This document shows positions 15,542-24,531 of a stretch of 64,000 nucleotides of DNA, piece by piece (within the stretch, counting starts at the first letter, position 1; every line of letters starts with the position of its first letter). The stretch is taken from positions 1 to 64,000 of the forward strand of contig PIZR01000005.1 of NCBI GenBank assembly GCA_002835675.1. The letters are read 5' to 3'. Both the position numbers and the translations under genes were made by a program. The stretch is from Bacillus sp. BA3 (GTDB lineage: Bacteria > Bacillota > Bacilli > Bacillales > DSM-1321). Under the pieces are notes generated by a model. That model made no database searches and had not been told where the DNA came from. It saw only the letters and a list, made by a program, of their open reading frames with translations.

Positions 15542-16858
15542 ATGGAGTTGCAGGTGAAACCGAAGTCTAAAAAATCGAGGGGGAATTTTGGTTTATATTT
15601 TTCCCTGCCCATTCTGTCTTGGGCGTTTTACGATTTTGCCAATACGATTTTTTCTTCTAATATCAATACGATTTTCTTTCCATTCTTCCTCCAGGAACAG
15701 ATTGGGGAAAATGCCGTTCTTGATCAGATTGCCAGTACCTTCATCTCCTACGCAAATGCGATTGCCAGTTTGTTTCTAGTTTTGTTTTCCCCGCTGTTCG
15801 GTGTCATGATCGATCGAACGGGAAAAATGAAAAAATACATTATGATTTTCACACTCATTTCCGTTGTATGTACATTTTTAATGGGGGTATTTGGAGGGGC
15901 GCCGTTCGATGGGAAGCTTCTTGGCATTCCAATTTCCTTGGCGATCGTCATTCTTTTATTTGTGATAGCAAAGTTTTTCTATCATTCGAGTCTTGTTTTC
16001 TATGATACGATGATGAGTGATTTAGGCACGAAACAGCAATTGCCGCTTATATCAGGATTTGGCGTGGCGGTAGGCTACCTTGGAACGTTAGTGGGCCTGT
16101 CCATCTATCCATTCATAAGTAAAGGGAGTTCACATGAAGCCTTTATTCCCACGGCCATTTTATTTCTGGTTTTTTCCCTTCCATTGTTCTTTTTTTTAAA
16201 AGAGTCTCCAAAACAGCAAAAAGCGAAACAACCTTTTTTATCCGGTTATAAGGAAATTAAATCCACATTTAAAGAGATGAAATCCCATCGATCGGTTTTT
16301 ACATTCATGATTGCTTATTTCTTTTTAAATGATGCAATTGCGACCACTATCGGCATGATGGCCATATATGCCAAGACTGTTGTTGGATTTTCCTCAAGCG
16401 GATTCATTTTGCTTTACTTGGTTTCGACAGTATCGAGTATTGCCGGATCGTTTCTGTTTGGATACATCACGCAGTCGAAGGGGCCGCGGCTAGCTGTGAC
16501 ATATGTGGGTGTTCTGCTTTTGGTTGCTTTATTTATAGCGCTCTTTGCACAAACCGCTCTATGGTTCTGGGTTGCCGGAAGTATGTTCGGCATTTCACTT
16601 GGTTCGATGTGGGTGACATCACGGACATATATCATTGAATTGACCCCGGATGAGAAGAGGGGGCAATTTTTTGGACTATTTGCATTCTCAGGAAAAGTCT
16701 CTTCAATAATCGGTCCGCTTTTATATGGAACAATAACGTTGGTATTCCATGACCTCGGTACATTGGCGAGCAGGATGGCATTGGGCTCATTGATCATCAT
16801 GGCGGTAATAGGTCTGGGCTTTCTTTTGAAAATGAAGGGATTGGAAGAAGTGAACTAA
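15542..16858 (+). CDS. MFS transporter of the UMF1/Atg22-like family
   Basis: A 12-span major facilitator protein of 438 aa. The signature WAFYDFANT near residue 23 and the middle YDTMMSDLGTKQQLPLISGFGVAVGYLG, and the later GSMWVTSRTYIIELTPDEKRGQFFGL, mark the Atg22-like (UMF1) branch. In yeast Atg22 exports amino acids from the vacuole. Bacterial substrates are unknown. A strong AAGGGGGGAAAG ribosome binding site precedes the start. It is monocistronic with a shared terminator downstream. Confidence 0.85.
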   Translation: MELQVKPKSKKSRGNFGLYFSLPILSWAFYDFANTIFSSNINTIFFPFFLQEQIGENAVLDQIASTFISYANAIASLFLVLFSPLFGVMIDRTGKMKKYIMIFTLISVVCTFLMGVFGGAPFDGKLLGIPISLAIVILLFVIAKFFYHSSLVFYDTMMSDLGTKQQLPLISGFGVAVGYLGTLVGLSIYPFISKGSSHEAFIPTAILFLVFSLPLFFFLKESPKQQKAKQPFLSGYKEIKSTFKEMKSHRSVFTFMIAYFFLNDAIATTIGMMAIYAKTVVGFSSSGFILLYLVSTVSSIAGSFLFGYITQSKGPRLAVTYVGVLLLVALFIALFAQTALWFWVAGSMFGISLGSMWVTSRTYIIELTPDEKRGQFFGLFAFSGKVSSIIGPLLYGTITLVFHDLGTLASRMALGSLIIMAVIGLGFLLKMKGLEEVN

Positions 16859-16863
16859 GAAAA

Positions 16864-16903
16864 AAGGGAATGGAGCCGGCCTTAATGCCGTATCCATTCC
16901 CTT
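16864..16903. terminator. terminator hairpin between the MFS gene and ohr
   Basis: AAGGGAATGGA and TCCATTCCCTT form a perfect 11-bp stem around an 18-base loop, located between two convergent genes. It has only a short T run on the plus side and more A/T on the minus side. Confidence 0.65.
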
Positions 16904-16911
16904 GCATAATC

Positions 16912-17328
16912 TTATACCAAAATCAAGGTGACATCGACGTTCCCGCGAGTCGCTTTTGAATAGGGGCAGGTCATATGTGCTTTTTTGGCGAAGTCTTCAG
17001 CCTCTTCCCTGCTTAGGTCGGGAATAGAAACATCCAATCTTACAGCCAATTTAAAGCCGCCGTCATCCTCATCTTTACCGATCGTGACATTTGCCGTCAC
17101 GGAAGTATCGACTTTTTTCTTTTCTTTTTGCAGAACAAGATTCAAGGCACTGTCAAAGCAAGCCGCGTAACCGGCTGCGAATAATTGTTCCGGGTTTGTG
17201 GCGCGCTCACCGGAACCACCTAATTCCTTCGGTGATCTCACATCGAAGTCCAAAATCCCGTCCTCTGATTTAACATGTCCCTCACGACCGCCTTGTACGG
17301 CAACTGTAGCTGTGTATAATGGTTTCAA
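16912..17328 (-). CDS. ohr: organic hydroperoxide resistance protein (Ohr/OsmC family)
   Basis: Thiol-dependent peroxidase that reduces organic and lipid hydroperoxides in the cytoplasm. Both catalytic cysteines are visible: AAGYAACFDSAL (peroxidatic) and TCPYSKATRGN (resolving), with the active-site Arg in the ERATNPEQLF region. The start is a TTG at 17328 (KPLYTATV), chosen because AAAGGAG lies about 9 bases upstream. A second in-frame TTG at 17337 overlaps that site. This gives 138 aa, normal for Ohr. The MarR-type regulator OhrR that usually neighbours it is not in this window. Confidence 0.92.
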   Translation of the reverse strand: MKPLYTATVAVQGGREGHVKSEDGILDFDVRSPKELGGSGERATNPEQLFAAGYAACFDSALNLVLQKEKKKVDTSVTANVTIGKDEDDGGFKLAVRLDVSIPDLSREEAEDFAKKAHMTCPYSKATRGNVDVTLILV

Positions 17329-17465
17329 TGAAAACAACTCCTTTGTTTATTCTTACTATCATTAGTTCCCTCCTGTAAGTCTTGTTAAACAAAATGAAAG
17401 CGAGTTTATGAAGAGTATTGTGTGAAAATGGTTTTAAATTGGTTTTAAATTGGAAGATATTGTTT

Positions 17466-17496
17466 TATAATTTACTGTATTAGGAGATGTAATACA
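17466..17496 (+). promoter_or_regulatory. -10 box and palindromic operator of the GntR-ABC operon
   Basis: A perfect TATAAT (17466-17471) is followed at once by the inverted repeat TGTATTA-7-TAATACA (17476-17496), ending 9 bases before the ribosome binding site of the GntR gene. The -35 is weak and overlaps a direct repeat of GTTTTAAATTG just upstream. A palindrome covering the transcription start fits autorepression by the encoded regulator. Confidence 0.6.
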
Positions 17497-17519
17497 CCCA
17501 TTTGCAAGGAGGGTTTATG

Positions 17520-17903
17520 ATGTTTGAGCTGGATGTTCAAAATGGAAAGCCGATATATGAGCAATTGATGGATAAGTTAAAGGAACTAATGATCAATGAA
17601 GTTTTACAGGAACATAATCAGCTACCATCTATTCGAATATTGGCTCAGGAATTGACCATCAATCCAAATACGATCCAGAAAGCGTACAAGCAGCTTGAAT
17701 CTGACGGGTTTATATATACATTACCAGGCAAAGGGAATTTCGTGGCTCCTCCTAAATCCTTGAAAAATTCATTGAAAGAAGAAAAGATCAGAAACGAGCT
17801 TTCAAGGGTACTCGCTGAAGCTCTTTATATCGGAATCGATAAACATGAAATTTATAGATTGATAAAGGAAATCAGTCCATTGGCAAAGGGGGGAGATTCA
17901 TGA
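17520..17903 (+). CDS. GntR-family regulator, YtrA subfamily
   Basis: A short GntR protein (about 127 aa) with only a winged-helix DNA-binding domain (PIYEQLMDKLKE through QELTINPNTIQKAYKQLESDGFIYT and GKGNFVA) and a short helical dimerisation tail. This is the YtrA layout, which typically represses an adjacent ABC transporter operon. ATG codons at 17517 and 17520 are both possible. 17520 has better spacing from AAGGAGGG. The stop overlaps the ATPase start by four bases. Its likely operator is the palindrome just upstream. Confidence 0.88.
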   Translation: MFELDVQNGKPIYEQLMDKLKELMINEVLQEHNQLPSIRILAQELTINPNTIQKAYKQLESDGFIYTLPGKGNFVAPPKSLKNSLKEEKIRNELSRVLAEALYIGIDKHEIYRLIKEISPLAKGGDS

Positions 17904-18799
17904 TTGAAATAAAACAGGTGAGTAAATTATATGAAGGAAAAGAAGCGATTAAAAACGTCACCTTGGTCATACAAAAAGGCTCCATATTCGGGTTATTAGG
18001 TTCAAATGGGGCGGGGAAAACGACTTTATTAAAAATGCTTTCAGGCAATCTGATACAGGATGCAGGAGAAGTTCTAATTGATCGATCATACGTGTTTGAA
18101 AACCGTGAAGTGAAAAATCGTTGTTTCTTCCTTCCTGATACGCCTTATTTCCTGGCTAACTATACGATCATGCAAATGGCAAGTTTTTATAGCCATATTT
18201 ATAGTGAATGGAATCAAGACCGTTTCTATCAATTACAGGAAGTATTTCCGATACCCGTACAAAATAAAATACATAAACTATCGAAGGGTATGCAAAGACA
18301 GGTTGCTTTTTGGCTCGCACTCTCGACGATGCCGGAAGTTCTCATCCTGGATGAACCGTTTGATGGGTTAGATCCGGTCATGCGTAAAAATGTGAGGCAG
18401 TTGTTGATTCAGGATGTATCGGAAAGGGATATGACGATTTTACTATCGTCCCATAATCTCCGGGAAATTGAAGATTTAGCCGATCATGTAGGGATTTTAC
18501 ATAGGGGTGAGCTTGTGATCCAAAAGGATTTGAATGACTTAAAAGCTGATGTACACAAAGTGCAAATCGCCTTTAAACATAAAATTCCCCACGGTTTATA
18601 CCGCGGAATCCAAATTCTCAACAAGGAAAGACGCGGCAGCGTGATCGTTTGCATCGTTAAAGGTAAAGAATCCATGATTAAATCGCACTTTAATCAGTTT
18701 CAGCCAGAAATATTAGATATTCTCCCCCTTACTCTAGAGGAGATATTCATTTATGAAATGGGGGATATCGGTTATGTCATCCAGAATAACCTGGTTTAA
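17900..18799 (+). CDS. ABC transporter ATP-binding protein (YtrB-like)
   Basis: A 299-aa ATPase with Walker A (GSNGAGKTT), a slightly unusual signature (LSKGMQRQ), Walker B (VLILDEPF) and the switch region (LLSSHNL). A C-terminal extension of about 80 residues follows, as in drug- or antibiotic-resistance-type ABC-2 exporters. It overlaps the GntR gene by four bases and the permease gene by about 26 bases, so all three are translationally coupled. In B. subtilis the related ytr operon is induced by cell-wall antibiotics. Whether this one responds likewise is an inference. Confidence 0.88.
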   Translation: MIEIKQVSKLYEGKEAIKNVTLVIQKGSIFGLLGSNGAGKTTLLKMLSGNLIQDAGEVLIDRSYVFENREVKNRCFFLPDTPYFLANYTIMQMASFYSHIYSEWNQDRFYQLQEVFPIPVQNKIHKLSKGMQRQVAFWLALSTMPEVLILDEPFDGLDPVMRKNVRQLLIQDVSERDMTILLSSHNLREIEDLADHVGILHRGELVIQKDLNDLKADVHKVQIAFKHKIPHGLYRGIQILNKERRGSVIVCIVKGKESMIKSHFNQFQPEILDILPLTLEEIFIYEMGDIGYVIQNNLV

Positions 18800-20741
18800 T
18801 AGAGAATTGATTATCTATATTTTCAGAAGCACTGGCTGGGTTGGTTTCCTGTATCTCGTCGGCCTCATATTTGCGCTGCCTTTGGAAATGTTAGCGATTA
18901 TCTTGAATGAGAACAATGAATATGTGAAATTTGAAAACCTCTTTTCCTGTCAGCAGATGATACAGTTTGTCTTGGTCATCGTTATTCCAGTATTACTTGC
19001 CATCTTCCTTTTTCGGTTTTTACAAGTGAAACAAGCCTCTGACTTTATTCATAGTTTACCGATTACTAGACGCAGCATCTACATTCATATGATTGGGACG
19101 GGAATTGGCTTCTTGGGTTTGCCGATATTATTTACAGGTTTAATTTTGATACTATTCCACTCGGCAATTGATATAGAAACGCTATATACCATGCCTGATA
19201 TATGGTCATGGATGGGGACTACATTTATTTTGGAAGCTTTGATCTTTTCTGTTGCCGTTTTAATTGGCATGGTGACGGGATTATCAGCCTTTCAAGGACT
19301 GCTGACCTATATTTTTCTTGCTTTGCCGGTGGGGTTGTTTGTACTGTTTGCAGCCAATGTGAAGTTTTTGATAGCAGGATTTTCTGCAGATTATTATCTA
19401 AGCACCAATATGAATGGAATCTCCCCCTTATTAGCAGCAACGGAGATGGAAAAAATAGACTTTTTCTCTGTTAATACTTTAATTTATAGTATATTAACCT
19501 TACTTTTTCTGATTAGTTCTCTTTTTCTCTATGAGAGGAGAAAACTGGAGCATGTATCGCAGGCATTTGTTTATCCGAAGATTAAGCCATTATTTAAATT
19601 CGGCCTGACATTATGCATGATGCTGTTTACAGGACTGTATTTTAGCGAAACGACAAGCCAACCAGGGTGGATTTTCTTCGGATATACCGTCGGTTCTTTA
19701 CTTGGATATTATTTAGGGGAAATGGTCCTGCAAAAGACTTGGCGAATACGGGTCAACAAGAAAGGTTATGCAGCATTTATAGTGGCTATCATTGTGCTGG
19801 CACTCATTATAAAAATAGATCCCCTTCAGTATAAGGCCAAGATTCCTGATGTAAAAATGATTAGCCAAATTTATATTGGCAATTCTCCTTTATTTTTTGA
19901 AGATGGTGACACATCGGATAACGCTTCCAATTATCTTAAAGAGAAGGAAAATATAGAAGCGATCAGGTTATTGCATCAGGAAATTATCGATAAGGGTAAA
20001 AAGGTTTCCTTTGGTGAATTGAATGATGGACAATCCGTATTCCTGCTGTATGAACTCAAGAATGGAAAACGGTTAGCAAGGGAGTATCATTTGCAAAACT
20101 ACGACTCATACAAACCGCTATTGGCGAAAATTTATGAGTCGAATGAATATAAAGAAATGGTTAATGAGTTATTGAATGTTTCTGCTGATGACGTATCCAA
20201 AATCAAGATAACGGCGAGCGGACAAGTGGACAAATCAATAACGATCACGGACGGTCAACAGCTGGAAGCAGCCGTAAACGCATTGTCGGAGGATCTGAAT
20301 AATCAATCGTTCGACCAAATGACATCTTCTTTTGGTGCTTATGCCTCCATCGACATTCTCTTGCATAATGACAAAACCATTTATATGAATTGGGACTCTT
20401 CATATACTCAGTTTTCAAAATGGATGGAAAGTACCGGACAATCGGAAAAAGCAAGGTTAATGGTTGATGATGTCTCTTATATACTGGTTGCGAAGACCGA
20501 TTCGAAAGTTTATCATTCGTTTTCTGAAAGTGAAATCGCACAGCAGATTGAACAACAGCCAAACCGCTTGAAAATTAAGACCGCTTCGGAAATCGAGACG
20601 GCCATTGATAGTGCCCAAATCGATTGGGGCGGGGAGTACTCAGCTGCCTTTTATTATAAAGAAAGCAGAGATGTGGACATCAAGAGTTTTTCCGGCGAAC
20701 ATGTTCCCGGCTTCATTTTGGATCATTTTAATGAAAGATAA
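18774..20741 (+). CDS. ABC transporter permease with a large C-terminal domain (YtrC/YtrD-like, DUF6449-type)
   Basis: A 655-aa membrane protein. The first about 350 residues hold roughly eight hydrophobic spans (for example GWVGFLYLVGLIFALPLEML and FVLVIVIPVLLAIFLFRFLQ) and the family-typical RSIYIHM and FIHSLPIT motifs. A final span (about residues 332-350, AAFIVAIIVLALIIKI) leads into a soluble domain of about 300 residues that should face outside. The start at 18774 is preferred over the in-frame ATG at 18753 because GGGGGA lies about 8 bases upstream. It is the last gene before the terminator at 20778. Confidence 0.8.
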   Translation: MSSRITWFNRELIIYIFRSTGWVGFLYLVGLIFALPLEMLAIILNENNEYVKFENLFSCQQMIQFVLVIVIPVLLAIFLFRFLQVKQASDFIHSLPITRRSIYIHMIGTGIGFLGLPILFTGLILILFHSAIDIETLYTMPDIWSWMGTTFILEALIFSVAVLIGMVTGLSAFQGLLTYIFLALPVGLFVLFAANVKFLIAGFSADYYLSTNMNGISPLLAATEMEKIDFFSVNTLIYSILTLLFLISSLFLYERRKLEHVSQAFVYPKIKPLFKFGLTLCMMLFTGLYFSETTSQPGWIFFGYTVGSLLGYYLGEMVLQKTWRIRVNKKGYAAFIVAIIVLALIIKIDPLQYKAKIPDVKMISQIYIGNSPLFFEDGDTSDNASNYLKEKENIEAIRLLHQEIIDKGKKVSFGELNDGQSVFLLYELKNGKRLAREYHLQNYDSYKPLLAKIYESNEYKEMVNELLNVSADDVSKIKITASGQVDKSITITDGQQLEAAVNALSEDLNNQSFDQMTSSFGAYASIDILLHNDKTIYMNWDSSYTQFSKWMESTGQSEKARLMVDDVSYILVAKTDSKVYHSFSESEIAQQIEQQPNRLKIKTASEIETAIDSAQIDWGGEYSAAFYYKESRDVDIKSFSGEHVPGFILDHFNER

Positions 20742-20777
20742 CGTGAATATGTCGCTTGTACATATAACATATAAAGG

Positions 20778-20812
20778 AAAGGATGCCGCCTAATCTGGGC
20801 GGCATCCTTTTC
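20778..20812 (+). terminator. rho-independent terminator after the GntR-ABC operon
   Basis: AAAGGATGCCGCC and GGCGGCATCCTTT form a perfect 13-bp stem around TAATCTG, followed by T residues. Confidence 0.85.
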
Positions 20813-20845
20813 CATTGTCCATCAATATGTTTGTGTATCTATGCT

Positions 20846-21049
20846 TTAGAGTTTTACGACGTTTTTAGCTTGGGGACCGCGGTTTCCTTCTTCGATTTCA
20901 AATTCAACCTCTTGACCTTCATCAAGGCTCTTGAAACCTTCTCCTTGAATGGCGGAAAAATGTACGAAAACATCGTCTTCGTTTGGTACTTCGATAAATC
21001 CAAATCCTTTGTCACTATTGAACCATTTTACTTTACCTGTTACTGTCAT
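20846..21049 (-). CDS. csp: cold-shock protein (CspB/CspD family)
   Basis: A 67-aa OB-fold nucleic-acid chaperone. Both RNA-binding motifs are intact (KGFGFIE and VFVHFSAI), and the [10 protein letters not shown] end is characteristic. The ribosome binding site AGGAGG lies about 10 bases before ATG. The AT-rich stretch upstream (21050-21180) probably holds a long 5' leader, as is usual for csp genes, but I cannot define the promoter. A perfect small hairpin (GCCTC-TTTT-GAGGC, 21187-21200) lies further upstream. Confidence 0.95.
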   Translation of the reverse strand: MTVTGKVKWFNSDKGFGFIEVPNEDDVFVHFSAIQGEGFKSLDEGQEVEFEIEEGNRGPQAKNVVKL

Positions 21050-21469
21050 TCGATGAATCCTCCTAAAAAGTTAAAAAATATTAATGGTGATGATTTTACC
21101 GTGATGGAAAAATCAATTTCACACATTATCCAGCACCCTTATACAAGTTAAAATCATCATACGAAGATGCTTGATAATATGTGAAAGCCTCTTTTGAGGC
21201 AATTTCCATTTTTTTAATATATACCCACCTTTATAAAGGATAAAACAAATGGAATTAATTTATACATTCCCATTAGGGAAAATATTATTAGACAGGTTTT
21301 ATAAGGGGAAGCATAACGGTATTGTCGCACAGGAGTTTCCTGGATTGAAATTTGACCGGGCCAATAGGAAAAGCCTTTAGAGTGGAGAATAGGAAAACAA
21401 TTTGGCATTAAAGTTTTTCACGAAAATAATCGGGTATAGGATAAGTAAGAAAGAAAGGACTGATGAAAA

Positions 21470-21583
21470 ATGAAGAAATTATTAAAAAGGGCCCTCATTT
21501 TTGCTGCTCCAATCATATTCAAGGAAGTAAAAAAACGCTGGAAGAACAAGCGGAATCAAAAAGCGATTAAACCTGCAAGGTAA
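21470..21583 (+). CDS. small basic protein with an N-terminal hydrophobic segment, 37 aa
   Basis: The product starts MKKLLKRALIFAAPIIF and ends in a Lys/Arg-rich tail (KKRWKNKRNQKAIKPAR), so it is a short amphipathic or membrane-associated basic peptide. AAAGGA lies 10 bases before the ATG. An ATG at 21462 in another frame would give a polar 36-aa peptide and is less likely. The terminator at 21635 supports a real transcript. Function is unknown. Confidence 0.5.
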   Translation: MKKLLKRALIFAAPIIFKEVKKRWKNKRNQKAIKPAR

Positions 21584-21634
21584 ATAAGTTAAACCATGAA
21601 TAAATGAACGGTAACCATATGGATTAAGATAAGG

Positions 21635-21660
21635 GGCGCTGATTAAGCGTCTTTTGTTTT
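21635..21660 (+). terminator. putative rho-independent terminator of the small basic-protein gene
   Basis: GGCGCT and AGCGTC (one G-U) form a six-bp stem followed by TTTTGTTTT. It is short but well placed. The remaining 260 bp before prfC show no gene. Confidence 0.5.
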
Positions 21661-21917
21661 GCCATCTGAACAAAACCCCTTATGGTGATTCATTCACCTC
21701 TACATCTTTCCTTCATATCGTGTTAAAATAGAAAGGTTGATTGAAATGAATGCAGAGTAGCCAAGGTTTAAGCCTTATGATATATTTCTTCTTACATATA
21801 TTGTGTATGATCAGGATTTTTGCATACAAAGAAAGGTTGCCATTCCAATGTAAATAATACAAATGAACCCCCTATAAATTTTTTTATTGATGACTCCAAT
21901 AATGAAAGGAACATTTT

Positions 21918-23492
21918 ATGACTACTTTAAAAGACGAGGTTCAATCCCGACGGACCTTCGCAATCATCTCTCACCCGGATGCAGGGAAAACGACTTTGAC
22001 AGAAAAATTATTGCTGTTTGGCGGCGCGATCCGTGATGCCGGAACAGTTAAAGCTAGAAAAACAGGGAAGTATGCAACAAGTGACTGGATGGAGATTGAA
22101 AAGCAACGGGGAATTTCAGTTACATCTTCAGTCATGCAATTCGATTATGATGATTTCCGTGTCAATATTCTCGATACACCAGGCCACCAAGATTTCAGTG
22201 AAGACACATATCGTACACTGATGGCTGTTGATAGCGCCGTGATGATCATTGACTCGGCAAAAGGTATCGAGGATCAGACGGTTAAATTATTCAAAGTATG
22301 CCGGATGAGGGGTATCCCGATTTTCACTTTTATCAATAAAATGGACCGACAAGGTAAAACGCCGCTAGAATTGCTTGCCGAACTCGAAGAGGTATTAGGT
22401 ATAGAAACATATCCAATGAACTGGCCGATTGGGATGGGAAAAGACTTCGTGGGCATTTACGACAGGTTCAATAATCGGATTGAACAGTTCAAAACGGAAG
22501 GGGAAGAGCGTTTCCTTCCATTGAATGACGAAGGTGAACTCGAAGTGGATCATAAACTTAAGGATTCCCAGTTATATGAGCAAACTTTGGAAGAAATCAT
22601 GCTGTTGACGGAAGCGGGTAACCAATTCTCTGAAGAAAACATTGCGAATGGAAAACTTAGTCCCGTATTTTTCGGGAGTGCTTTAACGACGTTCGGTGTT
22701 CAGACGTTTTTGGATGCTTATCTGAAATTTGCACCAGCTCCACAAGCGCGGATGACAACGTCAGGTGAAATGGACCCTGTCAGTAATGATTTTTCTGGTT
22801 TCATTTTCAAGATCCAAGCGAATATGAACCCAAAACACCGTGACCGGATCGCTTTCCTTCGCATTTGCTCCGGTAAATTCGAACGTGGGATGAGCGTCAA
22901 CCTGAGCAGGACAGGAAAACCAATCAACCTTTCTTCTTCCACTCAATTCATGGCTGATGATCGGAACACCGTAAATGAAGCGGTAAGCGGAGATATCATC
23001 GGTTTATATGATACAGGTAACTACCAAATTGGCGATACGATTACAACAAGCAAAGACATGTTTCAGTTTGAAAGGCTGCCTCAGTTTACACCGGAACTAT
23101 TCATGAGGGTAACAGCTAAAAACGTCATGAAACAGAAACACTTCCATAAAGGAATTAACCAACTTGTGCAAGAAGGGGCAATTCAGCTCTTCAAAACGGT
23201 CCGGATGGAAGAATATCTGCTTGGTGCGGTTGGGCAACTTCAATTCGAAGTATTCGAGCATCGAATGAGGAACGAGTACAATGTTGAAGTCGTGATGGAG
23301 CGCATGGGCAGCAAGATTACACGCTGGGCTGAAGATGAAAAGCTTGATGAAAATCTTCATAGCTCAAGAAGCATCCTTGTTAAAGATCGGTTTGATAAAT
23401 ATGCATTCTTATTTGAAAATGAGTTTGCTCTTCGTTGGTTCCAAGATAAAAATCCTGATGTGGAATTATATAATCCAATGGATTTGAAATAA
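21918..23492 (+). CDS. prfC: peptide chain release factor 3
   Basis: Translational GTPase that removes RF1/RF2 from the ribosome after termination. G1 (SHPDAGKTT), the switch region ([15 protein letters not shown]), G3 (DTPGHQDF) and G4 (INKMDR) are all visible, followed by RF3-specific sequence ([26 protein letters not shown]) and the C-terminal AVGQLQFEV. The 524 aa length is the family norm. AAAGGA lies 8 bases before ATG. It is monocistronic, with two hairpins downstream. Confidence 0.96.
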   Translation: MTTLKDEVQSRRTFAIISHPDAGKTTLTEKLLLFGGAIRDAGTVKARKTGKYATSDWMEIEKQRGISVTSSVMQFDYDDFRVNILDTPGHQDFSEDTYRTLMAVDSAVMIIDSAKGIEDQTVKLFKVCRMRGIPIFTFINKMDRQGKTPLELLAELEEVLGIETYPMNWPIGMGKDFVGIYDRFNNRIEQFKTEGEERFLPLNDEGELEVDHKLKDSQLYEQTLEEIMLLTEAGNQFSEENIANGKLSPVFFGSALTTFGVQTFLDAYLKFAPAPQARMTTSGEMDPVSNDFSGFIFKIQANMNPKHRDRIAFLRICSGKFERGMSVNLSRTGKPINLSSSTQFMADDRNTVNEAVSGDIIGLYDTGNYQIGDTITTSKDMFQFERLPQFTPELFMRVTAKNVMKQKHFHKGINQLVQEGAIQLFKTVRMEEYLLGAVGQLQFEVFEHRMRNEYNVEVVMERMGSKITRWAEDEKLDENLHSSRSILVKDRFDKYAFLFENEFALRWFQDKNPDVELYNPMDLK

Positions 23493-23496
23493 TGAA

Positions 23497-23571
23497 GAAG
23501 CCCGTGTTATATACGGGCTTCAGACTGTAGACAAACTCGATGAAAATCAAGTTTGTCTACAGTTTTTTTTT
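23497..23571 (+). terminator. two consecutive terminator hairpins after prfC
   Basis: The first stem, GAAGCCCGT with ACGGGCTTC (23497-23521), lacks a T run. The second, CTGTAGACAAACT with AGTTTGTCTACAG (23525-23562), is a perfect 13-bp stem followed by nine T residues. The right arm of the second stem is also the beginning of the tandem repeat that follows. Confidence 0.8.
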
Positions 23572-24140
23572 GTGAAAAACTCGAACGTTGATTTCCACTA
23601 CAGGCACTCGCTTTCCGCGGGCGGTCCGGGAGCCTCCTCGACGCCTTGCGTCTGTGGGGTCTCCCTTGGACGCGTTTTTCCCGCAGGAGTCTCGCACCTT
23701 CCGTTCCAATCTACTTTGTCTTAAATTTTAGATAGAACCCTTTGTCTACAGTTTTTTTTGTTTGAAAACTCGAACGTTGATTTCCATTACAGGCACTCGC
23801 TTTCCGCGGCGGTCCGGGAGCCTCCTCGACGCCTTGCGTCTGTGGGGTCTCCCTTGGACGCGTTTTTCCCGCAGGAGTCTCGCACCTTCCGTTCCAATCT
23901 ACTTTGTCTTAAATTTTAGATAGACCCCCTTTGTCTAAAGTTTTTTTTTGTGTGAAAAACCGAACGTTGGTTTCCACTACAGGCACTCGCTTTCCGCGGC
24001 GGTCCGGGAGCCTCCTCGACGCCTTTGCGTCTGTGGGTTCTCCCTTGGACGCGTTTTTCCCGCAGGAGTCTCGCACCTTCCGTTCCAATCTACTTTGTCT
24101 TAAATTTTAGATAGACCCCCATTTGTCTACAAACTCGAAC
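23551..24140. repeat. three tandem copies of a GC-rich element of about 190 bp
   Basis: Copies begin at about 23551, 23741 and 23931 (TTTGTCTACAG followed by a T run), and a truncated fourth start lies at 24123. Each contains GAACGTTG, CTCGCTTTCCGCGG, GAGCCTCCTCGACGCC, GCGTCTGTGG, TCCCGCAGGAGTCTCGC and TCCGTTCCAATCTAC in the same order. The copies are nearly identical, which implies recent tandem amplification or conversion. The core resembles the GC-rich intergenic repeat scattered through many Bacillus genomes. No ORF is supported inside it. Confidence 0.9.
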
Positions 24141-24531
24141 CCCGTGTGTTATGAATACAAGAGATTTTTTCATTATCTGGAGATATTTTAATTCTACTAT
24201 AACTATCGCTTACCTTACGGGTGACCTTATAGACAGGGAATGACTAGTGCCGAGAGCCTCATAATGGCCTCAGCAGACTTTTCTCGTGGGAATGTGGGGT
24301 AATTACTTCTATCATTCTAGTTCGCTTGTCCTACACTTGATTCATGCCAATTAGGAATGGAACCATGAAATCCATCCTGCCACTCCAATTGTCATGATAT
24401 TTAACATAAAGATCATGGAACCATAGGGAGATACAACCAAGAGCATTACCCCAATTTACACCATTACCATTTATCCTCTATTATTTAACAGAAGATACTA
24501 AAATTTCTGAACAATAAGGAGGAATGGAAAA
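24141..24531. other. intergenic region before the protease, no gene seen
   Basis: These 390 bases contain no supported ORF. Only the AAGGAGG ribosome binding site of the protease at the end is clear. No convincing promoter was identified. Confidence 0.5.

Noticed and set aside
20783..21151. Plus-strand ORF of 122 codons across the cold-shock gene
   Set aside because: It covers a clearly identified csp gene on the other strand, starts inside a terminator and has no ribosome binding site.
21187..21200. Small hairpin GCCTC-TTTT-GAGGC upstream of csp as a terminator
   Set aside because: Neither strand has a T tract immediately after the stem, and no gene ends here, so I do not call it a terminator.
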